The position numbers were made by a program, and so were the translations under genes. 64,000 nt of DNA from JBBRHQ01 sp963840235. Lineage in GTDB: Bacteria > Actinomycetota > Thermoleophilia > Solirubrobacterales > 70-9. The stretch lies in contig CAWIYC010000003.1 of assembly GCA_963840235.1 (NCBI GenBank), positions 496,001 through 560,000 of the forward strand, given 5' to 3'. A model generated the notes under the pieces. That model was not told the DNA's origin. It searched no databases and worked only from the letters and a program-made list of their open reading frames with translations. Shown here piece after piece: positions 50,736-59,043 of the stretch (the first letter of the stretch is position 1; each line of letters starts with the position of its first letter).

Positions 50736-51001
50736 TTGCGCAGGCCGAGCTCGGCGACCAGGGCGCGGTAGCGCTCGAGATCGTCACGCTCGAGGTAGCG
50801 GAGAAGGCGACGGCGCTTGCCCACCAGCATCAGCAGGCCGCGACGGGAGTGATGGTCCTTGCTGTGGTCGCGCAGGTGCCCGGTGAGGTCGTTGATGCGC
50901 TCGGTCAGCAGGGCGATCTGGACCTCGGCGGAGCCGGTGTCTCCATCTGAGCGCCCGTACTTGCCGATCAGCTCGGCCTTCTTTTCGCTTGTCAGGCTCA
51001 T
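50732..51001 (-). CDS. rpsO: 30S ribosomal protein S15
   Basis: Primary 16S rRNA-binding protein of 89 residues: SLTSEKKAELIGKYGRSDGDTGS, VQIALLTERINDLTGHL and KDHHSRRGLLMLVGKRRRLLRYL are the conserved S15 segments. The ATG at 51001 fits the family start; upstream in-frame codons are unlike S15. There is no Shine-Dalgarno sequence; instead a GC hairpin and six T residues directly precede the ATG. S15 is known in other bacteria to repress its own translation through its leader. Confidence 0.97.
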   Translation of the reverse strand: MSLTSEKKAELIGKYGRSDGDTGSAEVQIALLTERINDLTGHLRDHSKDHHSRRGLLMLVGKRRRLLRYLERDDLERYRALVAELGLRK

Positions 51002-51003
51002 CG

Positions 51004-51033
51004 AAAAAATCGCCGCGGCACCCGCCTGGCGGG
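51004..51033 (-). promoter_or_regulatory. Hairpin and T-run directly before rpsO
   Basis: On the minus strand CCCGCC-A-GGCGGG (51033-51021) is followed by the palindrome GCCGCGGC and then ATTTTTTCG, ending two bases before the rpsO ATG. It reads as an intrinsic terminator placed in the rpsO leader, or as the terminator of ribF with rpsO starting right after it. The lack of a Shine-Dalgarno sequence makes a regulatory leader plausible. Confidence 0.45.
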
Positions 51034-51062
51034 ATTCACGGCTGTTGGAAGCTAGCACAGGA

Positions 51063-51983
51063 CTACTTGCGGCCCTGAGGGGCCTGACCTGCCTGGGCGG
51101 CGCCTACGGTCGCCGCACAGAACCTCTTCGCTTCCTCGACGTCGCGCTCCATCTGCCCGACCAGATCTTCGACGCTGGAGAAGCGCTTCTCGCCGCGCAG
51201 GCGGGCTACGAAAGCGACCCGCAGGTTCTCCCCGTAGAGGTCCTCGCTGCGATCGATCAGGTAGCTCTCGATGAGAACACCGCGACCGCTCTCGAAGGTC
51301 GGGCGCACGCCGATGTTGACCGCCGCCGGGAAGCCGTTGGCGAAGGCGGCGTAGACGCCGTGGCCAGGAATCGCCAGGCGGTCGTCGGGAACCAGGTTGG
51401 CGGTCGGAAAACCGAGCTCGCGCCCGCGCTGATCGCCGCTGACCACCACCCCTTCGAACATGAACGGCGCACCCAGGCAGCGCTGCGCGGCCTCGACGTC
51501 CCCGGCCGCAATCAGCGCCCTGATCCGGGTCGAGGACACGGTCTCGCCGTCCACCTCCACCAACGGCACCACCCGGGTGGTGAACTCGGAGCGGGCCGCG
51601 AGCATCCCGGGGTCGCCCTTGGCCTTGGCTCCGAAGCGGAAGTTCTCCCCCACGGAGACGCTCTCCGCCCCGAGCTGGGCGATGAGGACGTCCTCGATGA
51701 AACTGTCGGCGCTGCCGGTGGCGAACTCCTCGTCGAACGGAATCACGACCAGCTCGCCCACGCCGAGGCCGTCGATCAGGTCGCGCTTGACGCCGAATGA
51801 GGTAATCAGTTTCGGCAGCGCCGCGGGGTGCAGGATCTCCAGCGGGTGGGGCTCGAAGGTGAGCACGGTGTCGGCTCCCTCGATCACGGCCTGATGGCCG
51901 ATGTGGACGCCGTCGAACGTCCCGATCGCGACCCGCCGGGGCCGCGGCTCGGCCTCGGGGAGCCTGGTCACCTTGATGCTCAT
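51063..51983 (-). CDS. ribF: Bifunctional riboflavin kinase/FAD synthetase
   Basis: Converts riboflavin to FMN and then FAD. The N-terminal FAD synthetase domain has the nucleotidyltransferase motif AIGTFDGVHIGHQAVI (about residues 19-34) and the conserved STRIR segment (VSSTRIRALIAAGD); the C-terminal kinase domain has GRELGFPTANL (about 190-200) and FNIGVRPTF-like VNIGVRPTFESG. The region between first strand and substrate loop is shorter than in many homologues. ATG 51983 overlaps the truB stop (ATGA), so truB and ribF are coupled, as in most bacteria. Confidence 0.94.
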   Translation of the reverse strand: MSIKVTRLPEAEPRPRRVAIGTFDGVHIGHQAVIEGADTVLTFEPHPLEILHPAALPKLITSFGVKRDLIDGLGVGELVVIPFDEEFATGSADSFIEDVLIAQLGAESVSVGENFRFGAKAKGDPGMLAARSEFTTRVVPLVEVDGETVSSTRIRALIAAGDVEAAQRCLGAPFMFEGVVVSGDQRGRELGFPTANLVPDDRLAIPGHGVYAAFANGFPAAVNIGVRPTFESGRGVLIESYLIDRSEDLYGENLRVAFVARLRGEKRFSSVEDLVGQMERDVEEAKRFCAATVGAAQAGQAPQGRK

Positions 51984-52789
51984 CCGAGCACCACTTCGGG
52001 CCTCAGCCGGTTTTCCTCGGGACGTGCCACGGCCAACAGCTTGCCAGCAAACGTCAGCCTCACCGCTTCTGCCCCTGCTTCCGCCTCGGCGCCCTCCTCT
52101 TCCTCGATCGCCCGGCCGTGCGAAACGGCCCGGGCCTGCCCCTCGTTCAAGGGCACCTCGGGCATGAATCCCAGCGCCTCGACGGGCTCCAGGGTTTCCC
52201 CCGCCCGCTCGACCGTGAGCGAGCCGATCGCCATCCGCCGCAGCCGCTCGCAGTAGGCGTCGCCCAGGGTCTCGATCAGGGTGCGGACGTAGGTTCCCGA
52301 GGAGCACTCGATCTCAAATGTCGCGCGCTCCCCGTCGCTGGAGAGCAGCACGGCCCGCCGCACCTCGACCTCGCGCTCGGGCCGCTCCACCTCCTCACCC
52401 CGGTGGGCCTTGCGGTAGAGGCGCTCACCCCCGACCCGTACTGCCGAGGTCATCGGCACCAGCTGACGCACGCGGCCTGTCGGGAGCTCGAGCCGGTCCG
52501 GAACCTTGCCGGTCTCGGTCAGCTCGCCATCGGGATCGCCCGTGGTCGACCGCCATCCGAGCCGGGCGGTCGCCACGTATGTCTTCGGCAGGCCGAGCAG
52601 ATATCGCTGAAGCCTCGTCGCCCGCCCGAGCAGTACCAGCAGCAGGCCGGTGGCGAAGGGATCGAGGGTGCCGGCGTGCCCGGCCTTGACGCCGCGCTCA
52701 CGCCTGACCCGGGCGACGACGTCGTGGGAGGTCACCCCGGCGGGCTTGTCGAACAGCAGGACGCCGGTCTCGCCCTCGCCGGCGTCCAT
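51980..52789 (-). CDS. truB: tRNA pseudouridine-55 synthase
   Basis: Isomerises U55 in the tRNA T loop. The catalytic Asp is in KAGHAGTLDPFATGLLLV (about residues 35-52), KPAGVTSHDVVARVRRE opens the domain, and SGTYVRTLIETLGD is the conserved late motif. At 269 residues it is somewhat short; the C-terminal PUA-like part (LTFAGKLLAVARPEEN) is brief but present. It is preceded 3 bases upstream by the nrnA stop and overlaps ribF. Confidence 0.94.
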   Translation of the reverse strand: MDAGEGETGVLLFDKPAGVTSHDVVARVRRERGVKAGHAGTLDPFATGLLLVLLGRATRLQRYLLGLPKTYVATARLGWRSTTGDPDGELTETGKVPDRLELPTGRVRQLVPMTSAVRVGGERLYRKAHRGEEVERPEREVEVRRAVLLSSDGERATFEIECSSGTYVRTLIETLGDAYCERLRRMAIGSLTVERAGETLEPVEALGFMPEVPLNEGQARAVSHGRAIEEEEGAEAEAGAEAVRLTFAGKLLAVARPEENRLRPEVVLG

Positions 52790-52792
52790 TCC

Positions 52793-53797
52793 TCAGGCGG
52801 AGAGCTGGCCCCGCACCTCTTCGCAGAGAAAGGAGACCAGCTCCTCCAAGGCTACGTCGGAGGAGAAGCCGGCGGCTCGCACGTGCCCGCCGCCGCCGCG
52901 TTTGCGGGCGATCGCCGAGACGTCGACGTCCCCCTCGCTGGAGCGGAGGCTGACCTTGTGCGCGGCGCGGCCCCGGCTGCCGAGGTCGCGGATCACGGCC
53001 GCCACCTTCGCTCCCTCGACCGAGCGCAGGTGGTCGATGATCCCCTCTGTCATCGCCTCGTCCGCACCGGTCGCCTTGTAGTCCTCGGTTGTGATCGAGG
53101 TGACCACGAGATTGCCGTCGCAATGACGCTCGATCCCGTCAAGCGCGCGGGCGACGAGCCGAAGTTTCTCCAGCGGCACGTGCTCGTAGAGGCGGCGGTA
53201 GATGTCGTCCACGTCCACGCCGGCCTCGATCAGCGCCGCGGCGACCCGGTGGGTGCGGGCGTCGGTGTTCTCGTACATGAACTTGCCGGTGTCCGTGACC
53301 AGGCCGACGTAGAGGGCCGAAGCTATCTCCGGGGTGACCTCGGCCCCGAGGAGCAGCGCCAGGTCGTAGACGATCTCGGCCGTGCACGAGGACTCGACGT
53401 CGACGAGGTTGATGTCTCCGAAGCGGGTGTTGTCGTGGTGGTGGTCGATGTTGATCAGCTCGTTGCCGTCGTTGCGGAGGAAATCGACCGGCATGCGGTC
53501 GATGTTGCCGCAGTCGAGGAAGACGATGGTGCGGTCGGCGACGTCGGCCGGGGGCTCGTGGAAGACCTCCTGCAGTGGCAGGAAGCGGTACTCGATCGGC
53601 AGCGGGAACTCCTTGGCTGCGAGGAACATGACGGAGTCCTTGCCCAGCTGCCGCAGCAGGTGGTGCATGCCCAGAAGCGATCCCAGCGCGTCCCCGTCAG
53701 GTCCCTCGTGCGTGGTCAGCAGGAAGCGGCGCCGCGAGCGCAGCGCGGACGCCACCTGTTCCACTGCCGGCGCTGCCACCCCCGCAGCCTCGCTCAC
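52793..53797 (-). CDS. nrnA: DHH-family oligoribonuclease/pAp phosphatase (NrnA type)
   Basis: Degrades very short RNA to mononucleotides and dephosphorylates 3'-phosphoadenosine 5'-phosphate. DHH motifs: GPDGDALGSLLGMHHLL (about residues 32-48), FLDCGNIDRMP, NIDHHHDNTRFG (about 113-124), and STCTAEIV-like SSCTAEIVYDL; the C-terminal DHHA1 domain ends with KRGGGGHVRAAGF. All metal ligands appear present. The 5' end overlaps rbfA by four bases. The rbfA-nrnA-truB-ribF order is the usual Gram-positive cluster. Confidence 0.92.
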   Translation of the reverse strand: MSEAAGVAAPAVEQVASALRSRRRFLLTTHEGPDGDALGSLLGMHHLLRQLGKDSVMFLAAKEFPLPIEYRFLPLQEVFHEPPADVADRTIVFLDCGNIDRMPVDFLRNDGNELINIDHHHDNTRFGDINLVDVESSCTAEIVYDLALLLGAEVTPEIASALYVGLVTDTGKFMYENTDARTHRVAAALIEAGVDVDDIYRRLYEHVPLEKLRLVARALDGIERHCDGNLVVTSITTEDYKATGADEAMTEGIIDHLRSVEGAKVAAVIRDLGSRGRAAHKVSLRSSEGDVDVSAIARKRGGGGHVRAAGFSSDVALEELVSFLCEEVRGQLSA

Positions 53798-54177
53798 GGG
53801 CCGTCTTCCAGCAGGCGGGAGATCCGCATCCCCTGCTCAATCGTGTCGTCGTAGCGAAAGGTCAGGGTGGGTGTGCGCTTCATCCTCGTCTCTGCCGCGA
53901 TCCGGGACTGGATCACGCCGTGGGAGGAGCGCAGCCCTGCCAGGCTCGCCTCGCGCTCGGACTCCGAACCGAGCACGCTGACGAACACCTTTGCGGTGCG
54001 GAGGTCCGGGCTTGTCTCGACTGAGGTCACTGTCACGAATCCGATCCTCGGATCCTTGAGGTCTGCGCTTATCGCAGACCCAATCACTTCGCGGAGTACT
54101 TCGTTGATGCGCCGCATGCGCGCCGCTGGCATCGCCGCGCGACTATAGCCAAAGAGACCCTCATAGAACGTAAACAT
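53794..54177 (-). CDS. rbfA: Ribosome-binding factor A
   Basis: Assists late 30S maturation by binding near 16S helix 1. The KH-like fold is recognised from RRINEVLREVIGSAISADLKDPRIGFVTVT-type sequence and AKVFVSVLGSESEREASLAGL, ending MKRTPTLTFRYDDTIEQGMRISRLLE. The start is uncertain: ATG 54177 is used here; ATG 54132 gives a protein starting PAARMRRINEVL, close to the usual RbfA beginning, and neither has a clear ribosome-binding site. It follows the DUF503 gene. Confidence 0.9.
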   Translation of the reverse strand: MFTFYEGLFGYSRAAMPAARMRRINEVLREVIGSAISADLKDPRIGFVTVTSVETSPDLRTAKVFVSVLGSESEREASLAGLRSSHGVIQSRIAAETRMKRTPTLTFRYDDTIEQGMRISRLLEDGP

Positions 54178-54187
54178 CACGTTTGGA

Positions 54188-54487
54188 TTACGCCTCAAGG
54201 TCGTCGAGGCTGAACGTCCGCCGGGAGCTCGAGCACCCCTCCGGGAAGCGCGACTCGGCGAACCGCCGCAGCGCGTCGGCCCGCTGCTCGACCTCCGAGC
54301 CTCCGACCAGCGCGCACAGCAGCGTCGAGCGCTGCCACTTGTCCTGGCCCTCGATCTCGGCCACCGAGGCGCCGAACTTCTGCCGCAACTGCGCCTTCAG
54401 CGACGCCAGCAGCTTGCGCTTGCCCTTGAGGTCGTGGATCTCCCCGAAATGCAGCCGGATCTCGACCAGGCAGACGAAGGCGCTCAC
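54188..54487 (-). CDS. DUF503 (YlxP-like) protein
   Basis: A 99-residue ferredoxin-fold protein of the DUF503/YlxP family: VCLVEIRLHFGEIHDLKGKRKLLASLK near the start, then NVSVAEI-like ASVAEIEGQDKWQRSTLLCALVGG. YlxP-like genes sit between infB and rbfA across Gram-positive bacteria and are suspected to help ribosome assembly, but no precise activity is known to me. Here the GTG start is 277 bases from the infB end, a much larger gap than elsewhere in the operon. Confidence 0.85.
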   Translation of the reverse strand: MSAFVCLVEIRLHFGEIHDLKGKRKLLASLKAQLRQKFGASVAEIEGQDKWQRSTLLCALVGGSEVEQRADALRRFAESRFPEGCSSSRRTFSLDDLEA

Positions 54488-54524
54488 CGAGCCACGGTAG
54501 CGGGCCCACCCCCACCCCGCTCCC

Positions 54525-54573
54525 GGCGAGACTTCAATCGGTCACCTGATTGATGACAAATTGCAGTCTCGCC
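54525..54573. repeat. Nested inverted repeat upstream of the DUF503-rbfA genes
   Basis: GGCGAGACT (54525-54533) pairs perfectly with AGTCTCGCC (54565-54573); inside, TCAATC (54534-54539) pairs with GATTGA (54548-54553). The inner part is AT-richer than its surroundings. It starts 37 bases upstream of the DUF503 start codon and shares the string CGAGACTTC with the nested hairpin at 34291-34340. Confidence 0.6.
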
Positions 54574-54614
54574 ACCAGGACTCGATTCTGGAGCCACCAG
54601 GACTCGATTCTGGA
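54571..54614. repeat. Perfect 22-bp tandem duplication
   Basis: Positions 54571-54592 and 54593-54614 are identical 22-base units (each begins GCCACCAGG and ends GATTCTGGA), directly abutting. They lie in the infB-DUF503 gap. The first unit overlaps the last arm of the preceding inverted repeat by three bases. Confidence 0.9.
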
Positions 54615-54689
54615 CGATCGAAGGCGCCTGTGCGGCGGGTGGCACGGCTTTCCTGACGATCGAGGGCGCCTGTGCCGCGGGTGGCATGG
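54615..54689. repeat. Imperfect 33-bp direct repeats with 42-bp period
   Basis: Units at 54615-54647 and 54657-54689 match at 30 of 33 positions (both start CGATCGA and contain GGCGCCTGTG), separated by nine bases. They follow the 22-bp tandem repeat without a gap. The three substitutions suggest an older duplication than the perfect 22-bp one. Confidence 0.85.
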
Positions 54690-54742
54690 AATGGGGGACC
54701 GTCACTCGGCGCAAGCCGAGGGATGGTGGGCCCAATTCCATG
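54685..54742. repeat. Hairpin with GNRA-type loop downstream of infB
   Basis: Outer arms CATGGAAT (54685-54692) and ATTCCATG (54735-54742) enclose a perfect stem-loop CTCGGC-GCAA-GCCGAG (54705-54720). In plus-sense RNA the loop GCAA is a stable GNRA tetraloop; in minus-sense RNA it is TTGC. The element lies 22 bases after the infB stop and has no T-run, so it is not a standard terminator. Confidence 0.65.
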
Positions 54743-54764
54743 ACAGGACCCGCGGCCCCGGCGC

Positions 54765-56999
54765 CTAATCGAGCGTCTGCTCGACCTGCTTCGTCCTGAA
54801 CATCTCGAGCACGTCGCCCTCCTTGACGTCGGCGTAGCCGTCGAGGACGATCCCGCACTCCTGGCCCTGCTCGACCTCGCGGACGTCGTCCTTGAACCGC
54901 CGCAGGGAGCCGAGGCGGCCGGTCCAGACCACGGTGCCGTCGCGGATCAGGCGGACGTTGGCGTCGCGGGTGACCGTGCCGTCGGTGACGATGCAGCCGG
55001 CGATGCGACCGACCTTGGAGGCCTTGAAGGTCTGCTTGATCTCGGCCTCGCCGAGCGTCTCCTCGACCTCGACCGCCTCCAGCATGCCCTCCATCGCGTT
55101 GCGAAGGTCCTCGGTGATCTTGTAGATGACCGAGTAGGTGCGGATGTCTACGCCCTCGGACTCGGCCGCCCGGCGGGCGTCGGCCAGCGGTCTGACGTTG
55201 AAGCCGATGATGATCGCGTCGGAGGCCGAGGCAAGCATCACGTCGGACTCGTTGATGCCACCGGTCTGGGCATGGATTATGTCGATCGCAACCTGCTCCT
55301 GCGGGACCTTGGCGATCTCGTCCTGGAGTGCCTCGAGCGAGCCCGCGACGTCGGCCTTGAGGACGATGTTCAGCTCCTTGATCTCCCCCTCCTGCACCCG
55401 GGAGAAGACCTCCTCGAGGCTGACCTTGCGCGCCTGACGGCGGGCCAGGGCCTCCGTCTTCAGCCGGTTGGCCCGCTCCTGTGCCATCTGCCGCGCCCGG
55501 CGGTCGTTCTCGACCGCCTGGACGAACTCGCCCGCCTCGCAGACGCCGTCGAAGCCGAGCACCTCGACCGGCATCCCGGGGCCGGCCTTCTGCACCCGGT
55601 CGCCGGTGAAGTTGTGCATCGCCCGCACCCGGCCCCACTGTGGCCCGGCGACGAGCGCGTCGCCGACGTTGAGGGTGCCGCGCTGGACGAGGACGCTGAC
55701 AACCGGACCGCGGCCGGGGTCGAGCTGGGACTCGATCACCGTCCCCGACGCGGGGGCGTCCGGATTGGCGCCGAGCTCCTCCAGCTCGGAGACGAGGATG
55801 ATCATGTCGAGCAGGTTGTCGAGGCCCTGGTGGGTCTTGGCCGAGACGTCGACGAAGACCGTGTCCCCTCCCCACTCCTCGGGGTTGAGGCCGTCGGATG
55901 CCAGCTCGGTCCGCACCCGATCCGGCTGCGCCCCCTCCTTGTCGACCTTGTTGACGGCGATCAGCATCGGCACGTCGGCCGCCCGGGCGTGGTCGATCGC
56001 TTCCTTCGTCTGCGGCATCACGCCGTCATCGGCGGCGACGACGATCACGGCGACATCGGTGACCTTGGCGCCGCGGGCGCGCATCGCCGTGAACGCCTCG
56101 TGGCCAGGGGTATCGAGGAAGGTGATCGTCTTCTCGGAGTGATGGACCTGGTAGGCGCCGATGTGCTGGGTGATCCCGCCGGCCTCTCCGGCGGCGACCT
56201 CGGTCTCGCGGATGGCATCAAGCAGGGAGGTCTTGCCGTGGTCGACGTGGCCCATGATCGTCACCACGGGCGGGCGTTCGGCCAGCTCTTCGTCGGAATC
56301 TTCGAAGTCCGGCTGCTCGGGCTCCTCGTCGGCGGCGGTGACTATCTCCAACTTTCGGTCGTACTCGTCGGCGATCGCCCTGATCGACTCGTCGGTGAGA
56401 GTCTGGGTGAGGGTCGCCATCTCCCCCATCGTCATCAGCTTCTTGATCACCTCGGCGCTGCCGAGGCCGAGCAGCTCGGCCACCTCGCGGACGGTTGCCC
56501 CCGAGGGCACCTTCGTCGCCTCCGGCTCGACGACTTCCGCAGGACCACGCGGCGGTTCCTCGAGCAGGGGCCTGCGGCGGCGGCCACCGCGGCGCCTCGG
56601 CGGACGCTGAGGCGGCGGCCCGCCCATCTGGTCACGACGAGCGGCCTGCGAGTCGATCACGACCCTGCGGCGACGCTTGCCTCCACCGGCCTTGGGGGCC
56701 GGCTGCTTGGCCGGCGAAGCTGCTTTCGGCTGGGCCTTGGCTTCGGCCGGCGCCGCCTCGCCAGCAGGTTCATTCGACGGCGACCTCTTCGCGGCGGGCT
56801 TTGTAGGTGCCTTCGCAGGCTTCTCGGGCGCCGCTGCGCCGCCCCCGTTGGCGGCGGCGAGCGCCTTCTTGGCATCAGCCTCCTCGACGTTCGATGCGGC
56901 TGCCTTGGCCTCGATCCCGGCTGCCCGGAGCGCGGCGAGCAGCTCCTTGCTGCTTACTCCCTCCGCCTTGGCGATCTCGTGGACCCGCTTCTTCGCCAC
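54765..56999 (-). CDS. infB: Translation initiation factor IF-2
   Basis: GTPase that brings initiator tRNA to the 30S subunit and joins the subunits. The N-terminal IF2_N domain (VHEIAKAEGVSSKELLAALRAAG) is followed by an Ala/Pro/Lys-rich linker, a second IF2_N-like domain (TVREVAELLGLGSAEVIKKLMTMG), and the G domain: G1 GHVDHGKTS (about 247-255), G3 DTPGHEAF, G4 NKVD. Domains II-IV complete the protein. The length (744) is short for an actinobacterium, mainly in the linker. The GTG start is 2 bases after the nusA stop, with no ylxR gene between. Confidence 0.96.
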   Translation of the reverse strand: MAKKRVHEIAKAEGVSSKELLAALRAAGIEAKAAASNVEEADAKKALAAANGGGAAAPEKPAKAPTKPAAKRSPSNEPAGEAAPAEAKAQPKAASPAKQPAPKAGGGKRRRRVVIDSQAARRDQMGGPPPQRPPRRRGGRRRRPLLEEPPRGPAEVVEPEATKVPSGATVREVAELLGLGSAEVIKKLMTMGEMATLTQTLTDESIRAIADEYDRKLEIVTAADEEPEQPDFEDSDEELAERPPVVTIMGHVDHGKTSLLDAIRETEVAAGEAGGITQHIGAYQVHHSEKTITFLDTPGHEAFTAMRARGAKVTDVAVIVVAADDGVMPQTKEAIDHARAADVPMLIAVNKVDKEGAQPDRVRTELASDGLNPEEWGGDTVFVDVSAKTHQGLDNLLDMIILVSELEELGANPDAPASGTVIESQLDPGRGPVVSVLVQRGTLNVGDALVAGPQWGRVRAMHNFTGDRVQKAGPGMPVEVLGFDGVCEAGEFVQAVENDRRARQMAQERANRLKTEALARRQARKVSLEEVFSRVQEGEIKELNIVLKADVAGSLEALQDEIAKVPQEQVAIDIIHAQTGGINESDVMLASASDAIIIGFNVRPLADARRAAESEGVDIRTYSVIYKITEDLRNAMEGMLEAVEVEETLGEAEIKQTFKASKVGRIAGCIVTDGTVTRDANVRLIRDGTVVWTGRLGSLRRFKDDVREVEQGQECGIVLDGYADVKEGDVLEMFRTKQVEQTLD

Positions 57000-57001
57000 C
57001 T

Positions 57002-58603
57002 TTACTTCTCTGCCTCCTCTGCGACGGGCTCCGCCGAGCCCTCGGCAGCGTTCTCTTCGGTGGCCGCTTCCTCGTCGGAGACGATCTCCTCCGCCTCCTC
57101 GACATCCGCTTCCTCGGCCGCCCCCTCGGCGGCGGCCTCCTCGGTCAAGGCGTCTTCGACGACGGCCTCCTCGGCGACGGCCTCTTCGACGACGGCCTCC
57201 TCGGCGGTCTCCTCAGCCTCTTCCTCTGCGGCCCCCGCCTCGTCGAAGGCGGCGACCGCCCGCTCGACTATCGCATTGACCTCTGACTCGTCGGATTCGG
57301 CGTTGGCCAGCAGCGCGATCTGCTCCTCCGCGAGGCCGTTGAGGACGGCCACCTGACTCGTCTCGAACCGGCCAAGCGCCTGGTGCGTCGGCAGTCCGCA
57401 GTAGGTGGTCCCGCCAACGGCGGCATTGGGGCAGCGGCGGCCGTTTGAGAGCACCGCCATGCAGCGCCCGTCGAACTCCTCCTCGCCCTCGTAGGTGATC
57501 TCCTCCTCGTCCTGGGCGAACTCGGACTCGGACTTGATGTCCACCCGCCACCCGGTGAGCCGTGCCGCCAGGCGGGCGTTCTGGCCGTCGCGGCCGATCG
57601 CCAGCGACAGCTGGTCGTCGGGGACGATCACGGTCGCCTGCTTGTCCTCGTCGTCGACGAGGACCTCGCGCACCCGGGCCGGGGAAAGCGCCTTGGCGAC
57701 AAAGCGGGCGGGCTCGTCGTTGTGGGGGATGATGTCGATCTTCTCCCCACGCAGCTCGGAGACGACCATCCGTACCCGGGAGCCGCGCGGGCCGACGCAG
57801 GCGCCGACCGGATCGACGCCGTCGGCGTGGGAGACGACCGCGATCTTCGAGCGGTAACCGGGCTCGCGGGCGACGCCGACGATTTCGACAAGCTTGTCGG
57901 CGATCTCGGGCACCTCGAGCTCGAACAGCTTCTTGATCAGCTCCGGGTTGCGACGGGAGACGACGATGCTCGGGCCCTTCATCGAGTCGGAGACGTCTGT
58001 GATCACCGCCTTGACCCGCATCCCGTGGTCGTAGCGCTCGTTGTAGACCTGCTCGGACTTTGGCAGCAGCGCCTCGACCCGCTCCCGCAGCTGGACCAGG
58101 GTGTAGCGCTTGTCGGACTGCTGGATGATCCCCGTGATCAGCTCGCCGACGCGGTCCTGGTACTCGTCGTACATCATCGCCCGCTCGGCCTCGCGGATGC
58201 GCTGCAGGATCACCTGCTTGGCGGTCTGGGCGGCGATCCGGCCGAAGTCGTCGGGGGTGACGTCGCGCGTGGAGATCTGATCCTCGTAGGGAGCGATCAT
58301 CTCCGGGTCGAGCTCGGGCTCCTCCGGCTCGCGCATCTCGCCGGTCTCGGGGTCGATCTCGGGCTCCTCGACCTCGGCCGCCTCGGCCAGCAGCTTCTCC
58401 TCGAGCTCGGGAGGCAGGATCAGCTCGAACACGCGGAAGTCCCCGGTTGCGTGATCGAGGTCCACGCGCGCGTACTTGGCGGCGCCGGGAGTCTTCTTGT
58501 AAGCGGAGAGCAGCGCATCCTCGAGCGCGTCCATCAGCTTGTCGGCCGAGATGCCCTTCTCCTGTTCGAGCCCCTTGACGGCCTCGACGATCTCCTTTGT
58601 CAC
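57002..58603 (-). CDS. nusA: NusA with an added Cys/His knuckle and acidic tail
   Basis: Transcription elongation, termination and antitermination factor. The N-terminal RNA-polymerase-binding domain (about 1-135), S1 domain, and two KH domains (GACVGPRGSRVRMVVSEL; LAIGRDGQNARLAARLTGW) are normal. Beyond residue 375 lies an extension: a CX9CX10CX4H pattern (CMAVLSNGRRC...YCGLPTH, about 381-407) resembling short zinc knuckles, then a helical segment and a strongly acidic Glu/Ala-rich tail of about 90 residues. ylxR, which usually follows nusA, is absent. GTG start overlaps rimP (GTGA). Confidence 0.95.
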   Translation of the reverse strand: MTKEIVEAVKGLEQEKGISADKLMDALEDALLSAYKKTPGAAKYARVDLDHATGDFRVFELILPPELEEKLLAEAAEVEEPEIDPETGEMREPEEPELDPEMIAPYEDQISTRDVTPDDFGRIAAQTAKQVILQRIREAERAMMYDEYQDRVGELITGIIQQSDKRYTLVQLRERVEALLPKSEQVYNERYDHGMRVKAVITDVSDSMKGPSIVVSRRNPELIKKLFELEVPEIADKLVEIVGVAREPGYRSKIAVVSHADGVDPVGACVGPRGSRVRMVVSELRGEKIDIIPHNDEPARFVAKALSPARVREVLVDDEDKQATVIVPDDQLSLAIGRDGQNARLAARLTGWRVDIKSESEFAQDEEEITYEGEEEFDGRCMAVLSNGRRCPNAAVGGTTYCGLPTHQALGRFETSQVAVLNGLAEEQIALLANAESDESEVNAIVERAVAAFDEAGAAEEEAEETAEEAVVEEAVAEEAVVEDALTEEAAAEGAAEEADVEEAEEIVSDEEAATEENAAEGSAEPVAEEAEK

Positions 58604-59043
58604 TGACTCACTCCTTCCGCGATGTCGGGCACGAGGTTGGAGCGATGGATCCGCTCATGCGGGATCGTCACATGGGCTCCGCTGTCGCTGAGGGCGACCT
58701 GCACGCCCTCGTCGTCGGCGGCTTCGATCGTGCCTGTGAAATTGCGCCGCCCCTCGAGCGCCTGGCGCGTGCGCACACGCACCCTGCGGCCGAGATAACG
58801 GCGGAAGTGCTCCGGCTTCGATAGCGGCCGGTCCGACCCCGGCGAGGAGACCTCGAGCGAGTACTCGAGCAGGAGGTCGTTGAGATGCGCCGTCACCCTC
58901 TCGCACAGAGCCAGGTCCACCCCGTCAGGGTGATCGACGTAGATGCGTAGCCCCTCCGGCCCGCTCTTCTCGACGGCGATCAAATCGATCTCCGGATCGA
59001 GGGCGACGAGGCGGGTGGAGATTGTGTCTTCAGGTTCGCTCAT
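58600..59043 (-). CDS. rimP: Ribosome maturation factor RimP
   Basis: Needed for 30S maturation. ATG 59043 gives 147 residues: an N-terminal alpha/beta domain with LRIYVDHPDGVDLALCERVTAHLN and YSLEVSSPGSDRPLSKPEHFRRYLGR (the signature), and a C-terminal SH3-like domain (NFTGTIEAADDEGVQVAL). It heads the rimP-nusA-infB operon. A promoter and a leader containing a terminator-like hairpin lie immediately upstream, so its expression may be attenuated. Confidence 0.93.
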   Translation of the reverse strand: MSEPEDTISTRLVALDPEIDLIAVEKSGPEGLRIYVDHPDGVDLALCERVTAHLNDLLLEYSLEVSSPGSDRPLSKPEHFRRYLGRRVRVRTRQALEGRRNFTGTIEAADDEGVQVALSDSGAHVTIPHERIHRSNLVPDIAEGVSQ

